A stretch of 64,000 nucleotides of DNA from Rahnella bonaserana (GTDB lineage: Bacteria; Pseudomonadota; Gammaproteobacteria; Enterobacterales; Enterobacteriaceae). The position numbers were made by a program, and so were the translations under genes. The stretch is taken from positions 62,001 through 126,000 of the forward strand of contig NZ_JAFMOW010000060.1 in NCBI RefSeq assembly GCF_019049675.1, in the 5' to 3' direction. How positions within the stretch are numbered: the stretch's first letter is position 1; every line of letters begins with the position of its first letter. The notes beneath the pieces were generated by a model, which had not been told where the DNA came from, did no database searches, and saw only the letters and a program-made list of their open reading frames with translations. Shown piece by piece: positions 25,629 through 34,606 of the stretch.

Positions 25629-27565
25629 GCAATATTATTGAGCTTAACGGTATTAGCCGTACCTACCGTAATGGTGGCCAGACGCTTACCGTCCTCAAAG
25701 AGGTGAGTCTGACGATCGCGGCAGGTGAGCTGGTGGCGATTATCGGCGCCTCAGGGTCGGGTAAATCGACCCTGATGAACATCATGGGTTGCCTTGATGT
25801 CCCCGACAGCGGGGATTATTACATCGGCGGGCAAAATGCTGCCCAGCTTTCACCGGATGAGCTTGCAAGAATACGCCGGGAACATATCGGTTTTATCTTC
25901 CAGCGCTATCATTTGATGCCAGATCTCAGCGCACTGGGCAATGTTGAGATCCCTGCCATTTACGCCAACAGCGGGCGTGACCAGCGTCGGCTGCGGGCCG
26001 CAGCATTGCTGGGCAGGCTCGGTCTGGAAGGGCGGGAGCATCATAAACCTGGTGAACTTTCCGGCGGGCAGCAACAGCGCGTCAGTATTGCCCGCTCGCT
26101 GATTAATGGCGGAGAGATAATTCTGGCGGACGAACCGACCGGTGCGCTGGATTCACAGTCAGGGCAGGAAGTGCTGGCCATCCTCAGCGAACTTCACCAG
26201 CGGGGTCATACGGTGGTGATAGTGACCCACGACATGAAGGTGGCGCAACATGCTCAGCGGATTATCGAACTGCGCGACGGCGAAATTATCTCAGACAGCG
26301 GCAGCCGCCTGACCACTATGGAAAAACTGCCGCCTCCCAACAGGACCCGGCAAAGTCGTTGGCAAAGTTTTCTCGATCGTACACGTGAATCGCTGGGAAT
26401 GGCGCTGAAAGCGATGAACGCACACCGTTTACGCACAACCTTAACCATGACCGGAATTATTTTCGGCATCGCTGCCGTGGTCACGGTGGTGGCGCTCGGT
26501 GAAGGGGCGAAGCAGCGGACGCTGGAGAATATTAAAGATCTGGGCACCAACGTGGTGAGCATTTACCCCGGGAGCGATTTCTTCGACGACAGCGCCGAAA
26601 GCATTCGTACGCTGGTGCCTGCAGATGCTGCAGCACTGGCGAAGCAGGGGTTTATTGACAGCGTAAGCCCGGAAGTCAGTGCCTCAGACACCATCCGTTT
26701 TCGCGGAAAATCCGCAACCGCCGCAATCAATGGCGTTGGGCGAGATCACTTCCGCGTGAATGGCATCGAGATTTTGCAGGGGGCAACGTTCAGGGACGAT
26801 CGTAACGCCCTGCAGGAAGTGATCATCGATGAAAACGCCCGCATAGCGTTATTTGATGAGGCGGGGTTAAAGGCGCTGGGGCAAATTGTATTCCTCGGTT
26901 CCGTTCCTGCTCGCGTTGTGGGCATCGCTAAGAGCAATAACCGTAGTTATGCACCTAACCGTATTACCGTGTGGATGCCCTACAGTACAGTAATGTACCG
27001 AATGGCAGGTACACCGGTACTGACCAGCATCAGCGTCCGGCTGAAGGACAATGTGGCTAACGAGGCCGCTGTCAGTGCGATATCTCAGCTGTTGACTCAG
27101 CGTCACCGCGTAAAAGACTTCCAGCTTTATAATTTTGAACAGATAAGAAAATCCATCGAAAGCACCTCGATGACGTTCAGCATTTTGATTCTTATGGTTG
27201 CCTGCATCTCACTGATGATCGGCAGTATTGGGGTGATGAACATCATGCTGGTGTCCGTTGCCGAGCGTACCCATGAAATCGGCGTGCGCATGGCGGTGGG
27301 AGCGCGCCGAAGCGATATCATGCAGCAATTTATGATTGAGGCCGTTCTGGTGTGCCTGATGGGAGGGGCATTAGGCATCGCGCTGTCGTTTGCCGCAGGC
27401 GCTCTGTTCACCGCGCTGGCAGGCGGAATGTTTACCGCCATCTATTCCTGGCAGGCTGCTGCTGTCGCATTTGTCTGTTCAACAATCATTGGCATGATCT
27501 TCGGTTATCTCCCCGCCCGCAAGGCGGCAAGGATGGATCCGGTCGCTTCACTGGCCAGCGAGTAA
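25625..27565 (+). CDS. MacB-like ABC exporter (fused ATPase/permease)
   Basis: 646 aa, starting at GTG in a GTGCTGTGAG overlap with the macA-like stop (translational coupling). N-terminal ATPase with Walker A GASGSGKS, signature LSGGQQQR and Walker B ILADEPTGALDSQ; then a first TM (~270-300), a large periplasmic domain and a C-terminal FtsX-like TM bundle with EIGVRMAVGARRSDIMQQF. This is the MacB/PvdT mechanotransmission class that drives export of peptides, macrolides or siderophores from the periplasm. The cargo is unknown. Confidence 0.92.
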   Translation: MSNIIELNGISRTYRNGGQTLTVLKEVSLTIAAGELVAIIGASGSGKSTLMNIMGCLDVPDSGDYYIGGQNAAQLSPDELARIRREHIGFIFQRYHLMPDLSALGNVEIPAIYANSGRDQRRLRAAALLGRLGLEGREHHKPGELSGGQQQRVSIARSLINGGEIILADEPTGALDSQSGQEVLAILSELHQRGHTVVIVTHDMKVAQHAQRIIELRDGEIISDSGSRLTTMEKLPPPNRTRQSRWQSFLDRTRESLGMALKAMNAHRLRTTLTMTGIIFGIAAVVTVVALGEGAKQRTLENIKDLGTNVVSIYPGSDFFDDSAESIRTLVPADAAALAKQGFIDSVSPEVSASDTIRFRGKSATAAINGVGRDHFRVNGIEILQGATFRDDRNALQEVIIDENARIALFDEAGLKALGQIVFLGSVPARVVGIAKSNNRSYAPNRITVWMPYSTVMYRMAGTPVLTSISVRLKDNVANEAAVSAISQLLTQRHRVKDFQLYNFEQIRKSIESTSMTFSILILMVACISLMIGSIGVMNIMLVSVAERTHEIGVRMAVGARRSDIMQQFMIEAVLVCLMGGALGIALSFAAGALFTALAGGMFTAIYSWQAAAVAFVCSTIIGMIFGYLPARKAARMDPVASLASE

Positions 27566-27568
27566 CCT

Positions 27569-28939
27569 ATGAAAATATTATCACCTTTGGCTTTATGCCT
27601 TGCCGCCACGCTCAGCGCAGGCTGCGCAAACTTACTAAAAAGCGACTATCACGCGCCTGCCGTGGAGTATCCGGCCAGCTGGTATCACGACAGTGCCGAC
27701 GGGGAGCCCGCGCCGTTTGACTGGTACGCGTTTAATGATCCCCTGCTGGATAGCTGGTTACGCCAGGTGATGGCAAGCAATAATGACGTGGCTCTGGCCG
27801 TGTTAAGGGTGTACCGGGCAAGGCTTGACGCCGAGAGAGTAGGCATTGCAAGCGATCCTGGGTTAAAAGGGACGCTGGGCGTGGACAGCAGAAAACCACT
27901 TACCGGCTCATCAGGCTGGGAAAAGGGCAGTTCCGCCACCCTGAATACCAGTTATGAACTGGATCTGTGGGGCAAAATGGCCCGGCAGCGCGATGCCGCG
28001 GTTTGGGCAAGTCAGGCCACAGAAGAGGATCTGCGCGCAGCACGCCTGACCTTGCTCTCAGAGGCCAGTGTCAACTACTGGCGCATTGGTTTTATCAACC
28101 AACAGATAAGCGTCCTTCAGCAGAGCATCGGTTACGCAAAAGAAACGCTACGCCTGGCGAAGGCCCGCTACCAGGCGGGTGGCGCTTCATCACTTGATGT
28201 GGTTGATGCCCGGCAAAGCTTGCTGACCCAGGAGAACAGGCTCACCGGGCTGCAGCGTGAACGTTTGCAGGCGTTGAATCAGCAGGCGGTATTGCTGGGT
28301 ACCGCGCCAGGCAGTCCCGTGGCTGAACCGATGACGTTGCCCAAAGGGGCAATGCCTGCGGTTAATGCGAACATTCCGGCCAGCGTGCTGAGACACCGAC
28401 CCGATATCAGTGCTAAAGAGTGGCGGGTGCGTGAAGCTCTGGCCACCGTTGATATCAGGCGCACCGAATTCTATCCCGCTTTCAGTCTGACCGGTTCTCT
28501 GGGTACCAGCAGCAGCTCGCTGATGGCGTTCCTGCAAAATCCTGTCGGTTCCGTTGGCGCCAACCTGACACTGCCGTTTCTCGAGTGGAGACAACAGGGC
28601 GTGGAAGTAAAAATTGCCCGCAACGACTACGAACAGCGATTACTGGAGTTTAAGCAGTCGCTTTATAAAGCGATGAGCAGTATTGAAGACGAGCTGTCCC
28701 TGCGTAACCAGTTACTGGCGCAGGAAAAAAGGCTGCATGAAGGACTTGAACTGGCAAGGGAGTCTGAGCGACTGAACGAAGTACGATATCGCCAGGGCGC
28801 TGTGCCTGTCTCATTCTGGCTTGATGCTCAGGAGAAGCGCCGCCAGGTTGAGCTATCACTGGATGAAAACCGCTTTGATCAGTTCCAAAATCTGGCAAAA
28901 ATCTATCTGGAATTCGGGGGTTCGGCGACGTTCCCATAA
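27569..28939 (+). CDS. TolC-like outer-membrane factor (NodT family lipoprotein)
   Basis: 456 aa. Signal peptide with lipobox SAGC (Cys19 of MKILSPLALCLAATLSAGC). The two OEP repeats typical of the OprM/NodT family are present (AARLTLLSEASVNYWRI..INQQISVLQQSI, RHRPDISAKEWRVREALATVDIRRTEFYPAFSLTGSLG, LPFLEWRQQGVEVKIARNDYEQ). It starts 3 bp after the ABC stop. E. coli MacAB borrows TolC; here a dedicated channel completes the tripartite set, as in PvdRT-OpmQ of Pseudomonas. Confidence 0.92.
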   Translation: MKILSPLALCLAATLSAGCANLLKSDYHAPAVEYPASWYHDSADGEPAPFDWYAFNDPLLDSWLRQVMASNNDVALAVLRVYRARLDAERVGIASDPGLKGTLGVDSRKPLTGSSGWEKGSSATLNTSYELDLWGKMARQRDAAVWASQATEEDLRAARLTLLSEASVNYWRIGFINQQISVLQQSIGYAKETLRLAKARYQAGGASSLDVVDARQSLLTQENRLTGLQRERLQALNQQAVLLGTAPGSPVAEPMTLPKGAMPAVNANIPASVLRHRPDISAKEWRVREALATVDIRRTEFYPAFSLTGSLGTSSSSLMAFLQNPVGSVGANLTLPFLEWRQQGVEVKIARNDYEQRLLEFKQSLYKAMSSIEDELSLRNQLLAQEKRLHEGLELARESERLNEVRYRQGAVPVSFWLDAQEKRRQVELSLDENRFDQFQNLAKIYLEFGGSATFP

Positions 28940-28961
28940 ATACGGATAACTCATTTCTTAA

Positions 28962-28998
28962 TAGGATGGAACGGATCCCCGTGGGTATATCCATCCTA
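28962..28998 (+). terminator. Inverted repeat after the tripartite exporter operon
   Basis: TAGGATGGA / TCCATCCTA, a 9-bp perfect stem with a 19-nt loop, 22 bp after the stop. No clear U tract, so it is only a candidate terminator. Nothing else is seen in 28999-29210. Confidence 0.4.
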
Positions 28999-29210
28999 AT
29001 AGAGATGACGTCAGCCTGGAGGCGTGCTTTTTAGCGAACTGCGACACCTCTGAGTGGAGTGAAAGTGCTTTTGGCAAATGCACAGATCAAATAGCTTTTC
29101 ATATCGGCACGGAGTACCCGATTTCTCCTTTAACCCTTTCTCGCCTCTCGTATTTCGCTTCGTCGTTGTGGGTTCTGGTCTTCCAGCAGCGGTAAAGGCT
29201 CCTTATCCAT

Positions 29211-30254
29211 TTAAACGGCAGAGCCCGGATGGGTGATTGATGCGATTCCCCTTTGTCTCGCGGGTCGCTGACGCATAGCGCCCGGCGGATATCCATTGAT
29301 GCGCTTGAAAGCTCTGCTAAACGCTGCCTGTGAGGCATAGCCGAGGCGAAGAGCCACGGTGTCAATTGAGATCTTATCGTGAATAATCCAGTGACTTGCG
29401 ATGCGCATTCGCACCTCCCTTGCATAGCGCTGGGGAGGTATGCCGATGATTGATTTGAAGCGTTCAGCAAAAACAGAACGTGACACATGCGACTGTGCAG
29501 CAAGCTCTGCAACAGACCACTCCCGCCCCGTATCGCGATGAATGGCCAGAATAGCACGGGCGAGTCGGGGATCACGTAACGCAGCGATCAGGCCTGCGGC
29601 GTTCTCGCTGCCGTTTTCGATCCATCCACGCACAATCATGGCGGCCGCCACTTCTGCGAGGCGTGCCAGAATGCCCGCAAATCCGGCGCGTCCCGAACAG
29701 ATTTCAAATTTCATCGCGCCCAGTATGGGAACCAGTCCCGGATAGATCTGTTCATTTGCCTCAACCACTATGGCTTGCGGCATCAGTTTACCAAGACCCT
29801 GCATTCCACCGAGATCGAACGCCATACAGCCATAAAACAGAACCGTGCTGGGTGTCGGATGCGAACTTGGACAAGTATTGATTCCGCTGACGGCCTCGCC
29901 CAAAGGCGCAGAGCCTAAGGTGTCGATATGTTGAAATGAACAGCTGACATCCGATAAAAGCTGATGCTCCTCACCCTGCGGCATAAATACCATGCTTCCG
30001 GCTTTCAGTTCGTGCAACGTCCCGTCGCGCGTACGAAGCACAGCAGTGCCCACAGCGATGTAATGAAAATAGGCATGTCCCGGTCTGTTGCTAAAACCGA
30101 CGCCAAATTCAGAGCCAGTCTGTAAACGGCGATACTGCACGCCACGCAGGCGCATTTCCAGCAGCAGTTCACTGATGAGCTCGGATGACAGGGCAAAATG
30201 TTTATTCACATGCATAACCGGCGTTTCGGGTAAAAAATCAGGATGTGGCATCAT
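29211..30254 (-). CDS. AraC-family regulator with an N-terminal cupin (Cupin_6) domain
   Basis: 347 aa (ATG 30254, or the adjacent ATG 30251). The N-terminal half has a cupin-like sensor (HYIAVGTAVLRTRDGTLHELKAGSMVFMPQGEEHQL); the C-terminal ~100 residues hold both AraC helix-turn-helix motifs (WSVAELAAQSHVSRSVFAERFKSIIG, then ISIDTVALRLGYASQAAFSRAFKRINGYPPGAMR). It is divergent from the NepI-like pump at 30317, which it most likely controls. Confidence 0.88.
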   Translation of the reverse strand: MMPHPDFLPETPVMHVNKHFALSSELISELLLEMRLRGVQYRRLQTGSEFGVGFSNRPGHAYFHYIAVGTAVLRTRDGTLHELKAGSMVFMPQGEEHQLLSDVSCSFQHIDTLGSAPLGEAVSGINTCPSSHPTPSTVLFYGCMAFDLGGMQGLGKLMPQAIVVEANEQIYPGLVPILGAMKFEICSGRAGFAGILARLAEVAAAMIVRGWIENGSENAAGLIAALRDPRLARAILAIHRDTGREWSVAELAAQSHVSRSVFAERFKSIIGIPPQRYAREVRMRIASHWIIHDKISIDTVALRLGYASQAAFSRAFKRINGYPPGAMRQRPARQRGIASITHPGSAV

Positions 30255-30316
30255 AGATCGTCCAGCTGCTCAACTCTAGACTTGGTGTTGTGATTTTTTC
30301 CCAGGAAGAGTGTGTT

Positions 30317-31519
30317 ATGAGAAATGAAGCAACTGTAGCTGTATCCGCGAGTTTGAATAGCCCGGAACCCAAAGAATCCGCATGGATGGCCGTTATTTCA
30401 CTGACGATGGGCGTGTTTGGCTTGCTGACTGCGGAATATCTTCCTGCCAGCCTGTTGACACCCATGGCCGCCGATCTCGGTGTGACCGAAGCTCTGGCTG
30501 GTCAGTCTGTAACGGTAACGGCGGTGGTGGCCCTGTTTGCGGGTCTGATGGTTCCCCGCCTGACGCGTAATTATGATCGCCGAAATGTTTTGCTGGGTTT
30601 TACCGTGCTGATGATTGCCTCCAACCTGCTTGTCGCACTTTCATCCAGTCTGGCTGTTCTGTTAGTCATGCGCATTTTGCTGGGCATCGCGCTGGGAGGC
30701 TTCTGGAGTATGGCTGCTGCCGTAGCGATGCGGCTGGTCCCTGCTAAAAGCGTTCCGCGTGCTCTCTCCATTATTTTTAGCGGTATTGCTGTCGGTACTG
30801 TGGTTTCGATCCCGCTGGGGAGCTATTTAGGTGGGCTTTATGGCTGGCGTAGTGCTTTTATCGCTGCCACCGCAGTCGGCGTGCTGACACTGATCTTTCA
30901 GCTGTTTACCCTTCCTGGAATGGCGCCGCGTAGAATGACGATAACGGCATCTGTCATGGATTTACTCCGCCGCCCAGGCATTGCGATGGGAATGACGGGG
31001 TGTGTGATCGCCCATACGGGTCAGTATGCGCTGTTTACCTATATTCGCCCGGCGCTTGAAAATATTGCCCAACTCGATGTGGATCGTTTGTCTTTGATAC
31101 TGCTTGGATTTGGCATCGCTAATTTTATCGGTACGCTGCTGGCCGGGTGGCTGATGGAGAGAAGCCTGCGTCTTACCCTGATACTCATGCCAGCACTTGT
31201 CGGTTTCGCGGCATTAAGCATGATTTTGCTGCCACTGGAGGAAAAGGGATTAATGTTTTTCGTCGCGTTGTGGGGGATGGCATTTGGTGGCGTACCGGTT
31301 GCGTGGTCAAACTGGGTAGCGCGTTCGGTTCCCGATCAGGCTGAAACCGCTGGCGGCATGGTAGTCGCAGCCGTTCAGTCCTCAATTGCTGCGGGTGCGG
31401 CGTTGGGAGGATTACTCTTTGGTATCAGCGGTGTAACAGGTGTTTTCATCACCGCCGGTTGCATCATGTTTTTTGCCACGCTCGTTATTGGACTAAAGGT
31501 GAGGGTCGCGCTGACCTGA
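30317..31519 (+). CDS. NepI-like MFS exporter
   Basis: 400 aa from ATG 30317, preceded by AGGAAGAG. Twelve transmembrane segments. It follows E. coli NepI (purine ribonucleoside efflux pump) over most of its length: EYLPASLLTPMAADLGVTEALAGQSVTVTAVVALFAGL, MRILLGIALGGFWSMAAAVAMRLVP, FTYIRPALENIAQLDVDRLSLILLGFGIANFIGT and GGVPVAWSNWVARSVPDQAE. Close relatives also include uncharacterised drug exporters, so purine nucleosides are only one possible substrate. Likely regulated by the divergent AraC protein. Confidence 0.85.
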   Translation: MRNEATVAVSASLNSPEPKESAWMAVISLTMGVFGLLTAEYLPASLLTPMAADLGVTEALAGQSVTVTAVVALFAGLMVPRLTRNYDRRNVLLGFTVLMIASNLLVALSSSLAVLLVMRILLGIALGGFWSMAAAVAMRLVPAKSVPRALSIIFSGIAVGTVVSIPLGSYLGGLYGWRSAFIAATAVGVLTLIFQLFTLPGMAPRRMTITASVMDLLRRPGIAMGMTGCVIAHTGQYALFTYIRPALENIAQLDVDRLSLILLGFGIANFIGTLLAGWLMERSLRLTLILMPALVGFAALSMILLPLEEKGLMFFVALWGMAFGGVPVAWSNWVARSVPDQAETAGGMVVAAVQSSIAAGAALGGLLFGISGVTGVFITAGCIMFFATLVIGLKVRVALT

Positions 31520-31590
31520 CCACCAGACCAGGTAGCGAGTGAAGGGTAACCTATCAATTAAGCCTGGTTATCGGGTGGTGGTCCCCACCC
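31518..31590 (+). terminator. Imperfect hairpin after the NepI-like gene
   Basis: GACCACC...ACCAGG pairs with CCTGGT...GGTGGTC downstream, and a compact GGGTGG / CCACCC stem is nested at its right end. It lies between convergent genes. Weak U tract; candidate only. Confidence 0.35.
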
Positions 31591-31612
31591 CTAAGCAAAA
31601 AGTAGGGGACTG

Positions 31613-32005
31613 TTAATGTCTGCCCCCAAGATCGCGGTCGCCTGATGTGCCGCGAATCATCCGGGTGAGTTCTTCACAACGGATGATCTTTCCAGATGAC
31701 AACGTGAAGCGGGCAAAAACTTCAAATTCACAGTGTTCTCCCTGAATTTTTGCTGCGTTGACATGATGGTGTGTAAACACCGTCTGATCCTCCGTGACGG
31801 CGGACAGAACAGAGACGTTTATTTGTGTGGTCTGTGATTTAAGCAGCGCCATATGCTGAATAAATTCGCGGTAATCGAGCCGGTGACCATCGACCACCTG
31901 CTGATAGCCCGGGTCAAAGTAAAGGGCAATGTCATGCTCGCTGTGTTCAGGGCTGCAGACCACGTTTTGCAATGCATCAATGACTGTCTGAGTTGTCTTT
32001 TTCAT
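31613..32005 (-). CDS. NTF2/SnoaL-like small protein
   Basis: 130 aa from ATG 32005; GGAGGAACCG is placed 5-9 nt before this ATG, whereas the in-frame ATG at 32017 overlaps it. Pattern: helical N-terminus, DPGYQQVVDGHRLDYREFIQHMALLKS, and strands FEVFARFTLSSGKIIRCEELTRMI, as in NTF2-like proteins. It shares the GHRLDY motif with the protein at 19279. Divergent from an AraC-type regulator. Function unknown. Confidence 0.75.
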   Translation of the reverse strand: MKKTTQTVIDALQNVVCSPEHSEHDIALYFDPGYQQVVDGHRLDYREFIQHMALLKSQTTQINVSVLSAVTEDQTVFTHHHVNAAKIQGEHCEFEVFARFTLSSGKIIRCEELTRMIRGTSGDRDLGGRH

Positions 32006-32048
32006 CGGTTCCTCCATTTTGAGAGCAGAAAGAGTACGGGAAGAGCGG

Positions 32049-32858
32049 ATGAGGGTATTATCCGTATCTGGACAAGATATACGGTTAACCGGCCAGAAGA
32101 TGAAAATTGAAAAATTCGACTACGACAGTCTGCATTCGACGCCCTGGCATAAACACGCATCCGGTCAGCTGTACTGGTTGAATCATGGCATTCTTGTCAT
32201 TGAAACGACGTCAGTACAGTGGACTGTTACACCGGGATCACTGGGATGGTTTCCCGCTGATGTCAGCCACAGGGCCTGGGTTCCGGCAGGCGTGAAAGGT
32301 CAAAGCCTTTACCTTGAACCTGCTTCCTGCCCACCGTTTCCCGCTCATCCGGGTGTCTATGGGGCAGATGCCTTCGTGATGGCGATTTTGGAACGCCTGT
32401 GCCGGGAAGGTGATTTTTCATCCCCTGCGGAATATCAACGTCATCTTCTCAAATTATTAGGCTTTGAAATTGCCGGAGCTCCTGACTTGCCGCTTCAGTT
32501 GACGTTGCCCGTCGATCGCCGGGCGCGTAATGTCGCGAATGAATTACTGAAAAACCCCGCGTGCGCGCTGGACCAGACGCAGCTTGCCAAACAATGGGGA
32601 CTCAGCGTTCGCAGCCTGAGTCGTTTGTTTACTCAACAAACCGGCCTCAGTTTTAGCCAGTGGAGACAGCAGGCAAAAGTTGTCACTTCATTGCAATGGG
32701 TGCTTGCCGGCTTGCCGGTCAGCGAGGTGGCATTAAGAAGTGGTTACAGCAACGTCAGTGCTTATATCGACGTCTTCCGGCAACGTTTTGGAAAGACGCC
32801 GGGGCAGTTTCAAAATGCCCTCCTTCGCACGGAGAGTCGACAAAAGGCATCAGGCTGA
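32049..32858 (+). CDS. AraC-family regulator (cupin type)
   Basis: 269 aa from ATG 32049 (GGGAAGAG upstream); ATG 32100 is an alternative that still includes the whole cupin (STPWHKHASGQLYWLNHGILVIETTSVQWTVTPGSLGWFPADVSHRAW). The C-terminal AraC HTH pair is clear (LDQTQLAKQWGLSVRSLSRLFTQQTGLSFSQWRQQ, then PVSEVALRSGYSNVSAYIDVFRQRFGKTPGQF). The order and the WFPADVSHRAW segment resemble NimR/YeaM-type regulators. It overlaps the end of the convergent LacI gene by 9 bp. Probably regulates the divergent NTF2-like gene. Confidence 0.86.
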   Translation: MRVLSVSGQDIRLTGQKMKIEKFDYDSLHSTPWHKHASGQLYWLNHGILVIETTSVQWTVTPGSLGWFPADVSHRAWVPAGVKGQSLYLEPASCPPFPAHPGVYGADAFVMAILERLCREGDFSSPAEYQRHLLKLLGFEIAGAPDLPLQLTLPVDRRARNVANELLKNPACALDQTQLAKQWGLSVRSLSRLFTQQTGLSFSQWRQQAKVVTSLQWVLAGLPVSEVALRSGYSNVSAYIDVFRQRFGKTPGQFQNALLRTESRQKASG

Positions 32859-33884
32859 TTCCCTGATAACAAGCCGGTAGCCGATATCGACTATAGGTTC
32901 CTCAACCGCGATGCCTTCGATTTTATCCGCCAGCATGTCCGCCGCGCGGATGCCTGAATCCCATTTATCGACGCTGACGGTGGTAATGGCAGGGCGGTTG
33001 TGTGCAGCAAAATTCAAATCCGCGAAACCGATCACCGAGAAATCATCGGGAACACGTAAGCCATGCGCTTCAGCTTCCATAATGGCGCCCTGGGCCAGGG
33101 TGTCGGAACTGCAAATGATGGCGTCGAACCGGTGACCGCTCTCAAGCAACTGGCGCAGTGCCTGGCGTCCGACTTCCATATTAGCGGGACGTGAGACAAT
33201 CACTTCTTTTATGTCGTGCTCAGGAATTGCCCGCAATACGCTGATCGCTCCGTTTTTACGTACCATCGCGCGGCGGTCTGAGGCGCAGATAAAACCAAAA
33301 TGCGTAAACCCTTTAGCGGCGAAGTATTCCCCGATGGCATTACCGACTTTTTCATGCGAGAAGCCAATCAGCATATCAATCGGTGTTGGCGTGAGATCCC
33401 AAATCTCTACCACCGGAATATTGGCATTAAGAATGATTCTTTTCAGTTCTGACGTGTGATGAATACCGGTCAGCACGATGCCGTCCGGGCGGCGGGACAG
33501 CAGCGTGGAAACAATGTCGGTTTCGTCTTCCGGCTCGTAGCCGACAATACACAGCAACATGTGGTAACCGCGTGCCGCCAGCTGATCGCTGATCGCCTGA
33601 ACGGTATCGACAAACATGTTGTTGTTAATTTGTGGCACCACCACGGCAATGAGTTTGGTGCGGCTGGTCGCCAGTCCACCGGCCAGCATATTCGGGATGT
33701 ATCCGGTGCTGTTGACCGCTTCCATCACGCGCGCGATGGTCGCAGGGCGAACGACTTTGGGATTGTTTAAGGCGCGGCTGACTGTCATCGGAGAAAGTCC
33801 GGCAGCCTGGGCGACATCTTCGAGCGTAGCCGTACGGGAACGGCCTTTTTGGGTTTTTATTTTAGTATTCAAAACGTTGTTCAC
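32850..33884 (-). CDS. LacI-family regulator, GntR (gluconate)-like subgroup
   Basis: 344 aa from GTG 33884. No ATG lies before the HTH; a TTG at 33920 is in frame but falls inside the 24-bp palindrome, so GTG 33884 is preferred. HTH: ATLEDVAQAAGLSPMTVSRALNNPKVVRPATIARVMEAV. The periplasmic-binding-like effector domain (IAVVVPQINNNMFVDTVQAI, GYEPEDETDIVSTLLSRRPDGIVLTGIHH, VVEIWDL) resembles gluconate/idonate regulators. No sugar-acid gene is adjacent; the chb operon next door has its own ChbR. The target is uncertain. Confidence 0.86.
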   Translation of the reverse strand: MNNVLNTKIKTQKGRSRTATLEDVAQAAGLSPMTVSRALNNPKVVRPATIARVMEAVNSTGYIPNMLAGGLATSRTKLIAVVVPQINNNMFVDTVQAISDQLAARGYHMLLCIVGYEPEDETDIVSTLLSRRPDGIVLTGIHHTSELKRIILNANIPVVEIWDLTPTPIDMLIGFSHEKVGNAIGEYFAAKGFTHFGFICASDRRAMVRKNGAISVLRAIPEHDIKEVIVSRPANMEVGRQALRQLLESGHRFDAIICSSDTLAQGAIMEAEAHGLRVPDDFSVIGFADLNFAAHNRPAITTVSVDKWDSGIRAADMLADKIEGIAVEEPIVDIGYRLVIRESA

Positions 33885-33904
33885 TGATATCCGGGGGCCG
33901 ATAC

Positions 33905-33928
33905 GAGAATGTTTGCGCAAACATTCTC
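33905..33928. promoter_or_regulatory. 24-bp perfect palindrome, LacI-type operator
   Basis: Arms GAGAATGTTTGC / GCAAACATTCTC, centred on the GCGC that LacI-family operators often have. It lies 21-44 bp before the GTG start of the LacI gene, ideal for autorepression. No second copy was seen in the window. Confidence 0.7.
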
Positions 33929-34232
33929 AGTTTCTCATAACAGAACAGGCTTAGGTAGGGTTAAGTGTTAATTCATTGTTGCGTCGTGGTCCGACGAAAT
34001 CTTATTTATTCCCGCGAATTATTTACCCAAAACGTGAAGACAGTCATAGGCGTTGGTCAAGGAGAGACAATTTCAGTTAGTTAAGAATTATCCCCTGCTT
34101 AAGCGATGCCGTATACTCAACTCAAGCAGAGACAATAGGTCACTTTCATCGATTGGCTTTGGAAGCATTCTTACTGGTTTACCAGGAACCGTTGTCTGAG
34201 CTGTAATTTATTCGGGATATGAGGGTTTCATC
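33929..34232 (+). promoter_or_regulatory. chb operon promoter region
   Basis: About 300 bp before chbB. TATACT at 34112-34117 is the best -10, without a good -35, as expected for an activator-dependent promoter. A CTGCTT / AAGCAG pair flanks it (34095 and 34122 areas) and a CGTCG / CGACG hairpin lies near 33985. In E. coli this promoter is governed by CRP, NagC and ChbR; individual sites were not resolved by eye. No gene is visible. Confidence 0.45.
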
Positions 34233-34553
34233 ATGGAAAAGAAAGTCATTTATTTGTTTTGTTCCGCCGGAATGTCTACCTCGTTGCTGGTTTCTAAAAT
34301 GAAAGTCCAGGCCGAGAAATACGAAGTACCGGTCATTATCGAAGCATTTCCAGAAACACTGGCTGCCGAAAAAGGTGCCGCCGCAGATGTGGTATTGCTC
34401 GGGCCGCAAATTGCCTACATGCTCGACGAAATCAAAAAAGTATTACCGGGCAAGCCGGTTGAAGTTATCGATTCTGTTCTGTACGGCAAAATTGATGGAT
34501 TGGGTGTACTGAAAGCAGCAGTGGCTGCGATCAAAAAAGCAGCAGCGCAGTAA
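34233..34553 (+). CDS. chbB: PTS chitobiose-specific enzyme IIB ChbB
   Basis: 106 aa, almost identical in pattern to E. coli ChbB. Phospho-acceptor Cys10 lies in [13 protein letters not shown]. It passes phosphate from ChbA (IIA) to the incoming N,N'-diacetylchitobiose held by ChbC. First gene of chbBCARFG, with a 126-bp spacer before chbC that carries the ChiX-like trap. Confidence 0.97.
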   Translation: MEKKVIYLFCSAGMSTSLLVSKMKVQAEKYEVPVIIEAFPETLAAEKGAAADVVLLGPQIAYMLDEIKKVLPGKPVEVIDSVLYGKIDGLGVLKAAVAAIKKAAAQ

Positions 34554-34606
34554 TTTTCCGTTTTCCCTTATTTTTAAATTGAACATCTTTATATTGAAAT
34601 TTTTAA

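Noticed and set aside
29099-29575. 158-codon minus-strand frame overlapping the AraC gene
   Set aside because: Shadow in another frame of the AraC C-terminal HTH region.
33920-33920. TTG start for the LacI gene
   Set aside because: It falls within a 24-bp operator-like palindrome; GTG 33884 is downstream of it and still gives a complete HTH.
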